From Gemmataceae bacterium (GTDB taxonomy: Bacteria; Planctomycetota; Planctomycetia; Gemmatales; Gemmataceae), in the NCBI GenBank assembly GCA_947490035.1, contig CANLGS010000172.1:1-7611 (forward strand): a stretch of DNA of 7,611 bases, in the 5' to 3' direction. How positions within the stretch are numbered: the first letter of the stretch is position 1; every line of letters starts with the position of its first letter. Of this stretch, positions 6,418-7,611 are shown in pieces. The position numbers and the translations under genes were made by a program. The notes below the pieces were generated by a model. The model saw only the letters and a list, made by a program, of their open reading frames with translations. It was not told where the DNA came from and did no database searches.

Positions 6418-6446
6418 TTGTAGCGAGTGTGCCGAGGCGAGATAGT
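6418..6446 (+). promoter_or_regulatory. Possible promoter of rsmD, just ahead of palindrome copy 2
   Basis: TTGTAG (6418-6423) and GATAGT (6441-6446) are 17 bases apart and resemble a weak sigma-70-type pair. Transcription would start near 6453, so almost the whole palindromic element would form the 5' end of the rsmD mRNA. This rests on pattern only. Confidence 0.25.
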
Positions 6447-6449
6447 TAA

Positions 6450-6521
6450 TGTGGTCCGCCGCTCCGCGGCGGTCTTCGCGGGGTTACGAGACCGAAGACC
6501 GCCGCGGAGCGGCGGACCACA
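6450..6521. repeat. Nested palindromic intergenic element, copy 2
   Basis: The arms 6450-6478 and 6493-6521 are perfect 29-bp inverted complements around a 14-base loop. Each arm contains the same CCGCCGC-TCC-GCGGCGG mini-hairpin (left arm 6456-6472) found in the copy at 2724-2806. The 24-base core 6450-6473 is identical to 2728-2751. The loop and inner flank differ between copies (TCTTCG on the inner side here, absent from copy 1), so only the core is shared. It ends 25 bases before the rsmD ATG, in the divergent spacer between rsmD and the TIGR03009 gene. No coding capacity or T-tract is seen. The remaining spacer (6286-6449) holds no gene. Confidence 0.88.
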
Positions 6522-6546
6522 CTGAAGCCACATAGCCTGAAGTACC

Positions 6547-7161
6547 ATGCTCGAAAAAACTCAAGTTCGGATCGTGGCCGGGGCGCTCCGCGGGCGGAAG
6601 CTCACCGTCGTGGTTCACGAGGGGATGAGGCCGACCCCGCAAATGGTGCGCGAGGCGCTGTTCAGCATCCTCGGTAACGCGGTGCCGGATCGCGTCTTCT
6701 ACGACATCTTCGCGGGCACCGGCGTCGTCGGGTTGGAGGCCGTCAGCCGCGGCGCGACCTCCGCCCGGCTCATCGAGAAAGACCCGCGCCAGACCGCCGA
6801 CATCCAGAAGTACGCCCAGGACTTCGGCGTCGGGGACAAGGTGCAAGTGCTGAAGGCCGACGCCTACCGCTGGGCCGAGCGATGGCTGCCGCCGAAAGAC
6901 CCGGTGAACCTGTTCCTCAGCCCGCCGTTCCCGGACCTGAGCGAGAAGGCCGAAGAGTTCCTGACGCTCGTGAACGTGCTTCTGGAGAAGGCGCCGAACG
7001 AGTCCGTGCTGACGATCCAGGCGGAAGACGGGTTCCCCATCGAGCGGCTGCCGAACCCGCCCGCGTGGGACGTGCGTTCCTACGGCCGCAACATGCTCCT
7101 GTTCTTCGTCAAGTTGCCACCCCCTCCGGCCGAAGCGCCGAACGCGGAGTTGCCGGCGTGA
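6547..7161 (+). CDS. rsmD: 16S rRNA (guanine(966)-N2)-methyltransferase RsmD
   Basis: A 204-residue SAM-dependent methyltransferase. Family hallmarks appear in order: RIVAGALRGRKL at 8-19; RPTPQMVREALFSIL at 28-42 (usually RPT.. .VREALFnIL); SAM-binding motif I, DIFAGTGVVGLEAVSRGA, at 53-70; acidic E77 at the end of the next strand (RLIEKD); KAD with D105; and catalytic motif IV as SPPF at 125-128. Bacterial RsmD usually has DPPY/DPPF here. Ser is allowed in the wider [DNS]PP[YFW] amino-methyltransferase motif, so activity is plausible but the residue is notable. The enzyme methylates N2 of G966 of 16S rRNA on the assembling 30S subunit in the cytoplasm. The Pro/Ala-rich C-terminal tail (PPPPAEAPNAELPA) is an extension of the usual domain. 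No strong Shine-Dalgarno precedes ATG 6547. The stop overlaps the GTG of the next gene. Confidence 0.92.
   Translation: MLEKTQVRIVAGALRGRKLTVVVHEGMRPTPQMVREALFSILGNAVPDRVFYDIFAGTGVVGLEAVSRGATSARLIEKDPRQTADIQKYAQDFGVGDKVQVLKADAYRWAERWLPPKDPVNLFLSPPFPDLSEKAEEFLTLVNVLLEKAPNESVLTIQAEDGFPIERLPNPPAWDVRSYGRNMLLFFVKLPPPPAEAPNAELPA
7146..7149 (+). promoter_or_regulatory. Shine-Dalgarno of the ATC hydrolase-like gene, inside rsmD
   Basis: GGAG lies 8 bases before GTG 7158, within the last codons of rsmD. It supports this GTG as the start and suggests translational coupling. Confidence 0.6.
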
Positions 7162-7607
7162 CTCCCCTTCCCCTCCTTCAGCAGCGCGAGATCGAAGCGG
7201 GCGTGATCGCCCCGCTGTTCCGCGCGTTCGTCGCGGAGGTGGGCGAAACCCGCGCACGCGAGATCGTCGGCGGCGTGATCCGCGAACTCGCGACGCAAGC
7301 CGGGTGTGCCGCTTCCGCGAACGGCAACGACCTCGTACACCTCAAGCACACAGTCGAGAAGTGGACCGAAGGCGGCGCGTTGGAACTGACCGTGCTGCGC
7401 GACGACCTGGAGGCGTTCGAGTTCGACGTGACCCGGTGCCGGTTCGCGGAGATGTACGCCCGACTGGGGCTGACCGAGTTGGGCGGGTTGCTCTCGTGCG
7501 CACGCGACGCCGCCATGATCGACGGCTTCAACCCCGACATCGCATTCTCGCGCACGCAGACGATCATGGAAGGCGCGACACACTGCGACTTCAGGTACCG
7601 CATGTAG
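7158..7607 (+). CDS. L-2-amino-thiazoline-4-carboxylic acid (ATC) hydrolase family protein
   Basis: A 149-residue protein. The C-terminal half matches the ATC hydrolase family (Pfam ATC_hydrolase) closely: TRCRFAEMYARLGLTELG (92-109), LLSCARDAAMIDGFNPDI (111-128) and SRTQTIMEGATHCDF (131-145). Conserved-looking C94, C114, D117 and C143 are candidate functional residues. The characterised Pseudomonas enzyme opens the thiazoline ring of L-ATC to N-carbamoyl-L-cysteine on the way to L-cysteine. Many family members are uncharacterised, so the substrate here is not certain. No signal peptide is seen, and the protein is shorter than some family members, which carry a longer N-terminus. GTG 7158 was chosen because it overlaps the rsmD stop (GTGA) and has GGAG 8 bases upstream; a downstream GTG at 7203 is less likely. 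No N-carbamoyl-cysteine amidohydrolase gene is visible, but the window ends 4 bases after the stop. Confidence 0.85.
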   Translation: MTPLPLLQQREIEAGVIAPLFRAFVAEVGETRAREIVGGVIRELATQAGCAASANGNDLVHLKHTVEKWTEGGALELTVLRDDLEAFEFDVTRCRFAEMYARLGLTELGGLLSCARDAAMIDGFNPDIAFSRTQTIMEGATHCDFRYRM

Positions 7608-7611
7608 GACA

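Noticed and set aside
2724..6521. The two palindromes as ends of a composite transposon or as a CRISPR-like array
   Set aside because: The intervening genes include no transposase or recombinase, each copy is a complete palindrome rather than one end, and there is no regular spacing or spacer series.
6249..6548. Small minus-strand ORF covering palindrome copy 2
   Set aside because: Its sequence is largely the translated repeat (TAAERRTTL) and the leader of the TIGR03009 gene. There is no independent coding evidence.

Overview
The window is high-GC bacterial DNA with tightly packed genes. It most likely comes from a planctomycete of the Gemmata group. The strongest pointer is the secreted protein at 5437-6285, which I recognise as a member of the planctomycete-restricted TIGR03009 family. 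Supporting signs are strong G/C preference at third codon positions, a secreted LTxxQ-repeat protein, a DUF4190-like small membrane protein with a charged N-terminus, and large GC-rich palindromes between genes. The genus is an inference; no rRNA or other marker is present.

Layout. Three genes run on the + strand from 78 to 3993: an alpha/beta hydrolase-like protein, a catalase-superfamily protein whose reading frame is broken by an apparent one-base deletion near 1879, and a class A FAD-dependent monooxygenase. Three genes run on the - strand from 6285 down to 3997: a TIGR03009 secreted protein, a secreted LTxxQ-repeat protein and a DUF4190-like membrane protein. The first two are each followed by an intrinsic-terminator-like hairpin, so they look like separate transcription units. 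The last converges on the monooxygenase with only 3 bases between the two stop codons. From 6547 the + strand resumes with rsmD (16S rRNA guanine-N2 methyltransferase), whose stop codon overlaps the GTG start of an L-2-amino-thiazoline-4-carboxylate (ATC) hydrolase family gene that ends at 7607.

Non-coding content. Two copies of one dispersed palindromic element sit at 2724-2806 and 6450-6521. Each has arms of about 28 bp, and each arm contains its own 7-bp hairpin with a 3-base loop. The first fills the whole space from the catalase-like stop codon to the Shine-Dalgarno of the monooxygenase; the second ends 25 bases before rsmD. The 1419-1611 gap holds a further set of hairpins, two of which are mutually exclusive.

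Functionally the window is a mix: redox enzymes (catalase-like, FAD monooxygenase), exported planctomycete proteins of unknown role, and a housekeeping rRNA methyltransferase coupled to a possible thiazoline/cysteine-related hydrolase. I found no CRISPR array, tRNA, rRNA, transposase or defence system. The most notable items are the nested palindromic repeat family, the frameshifted catalase-like gene, and the rsmD-ATC hydrolase coupling.
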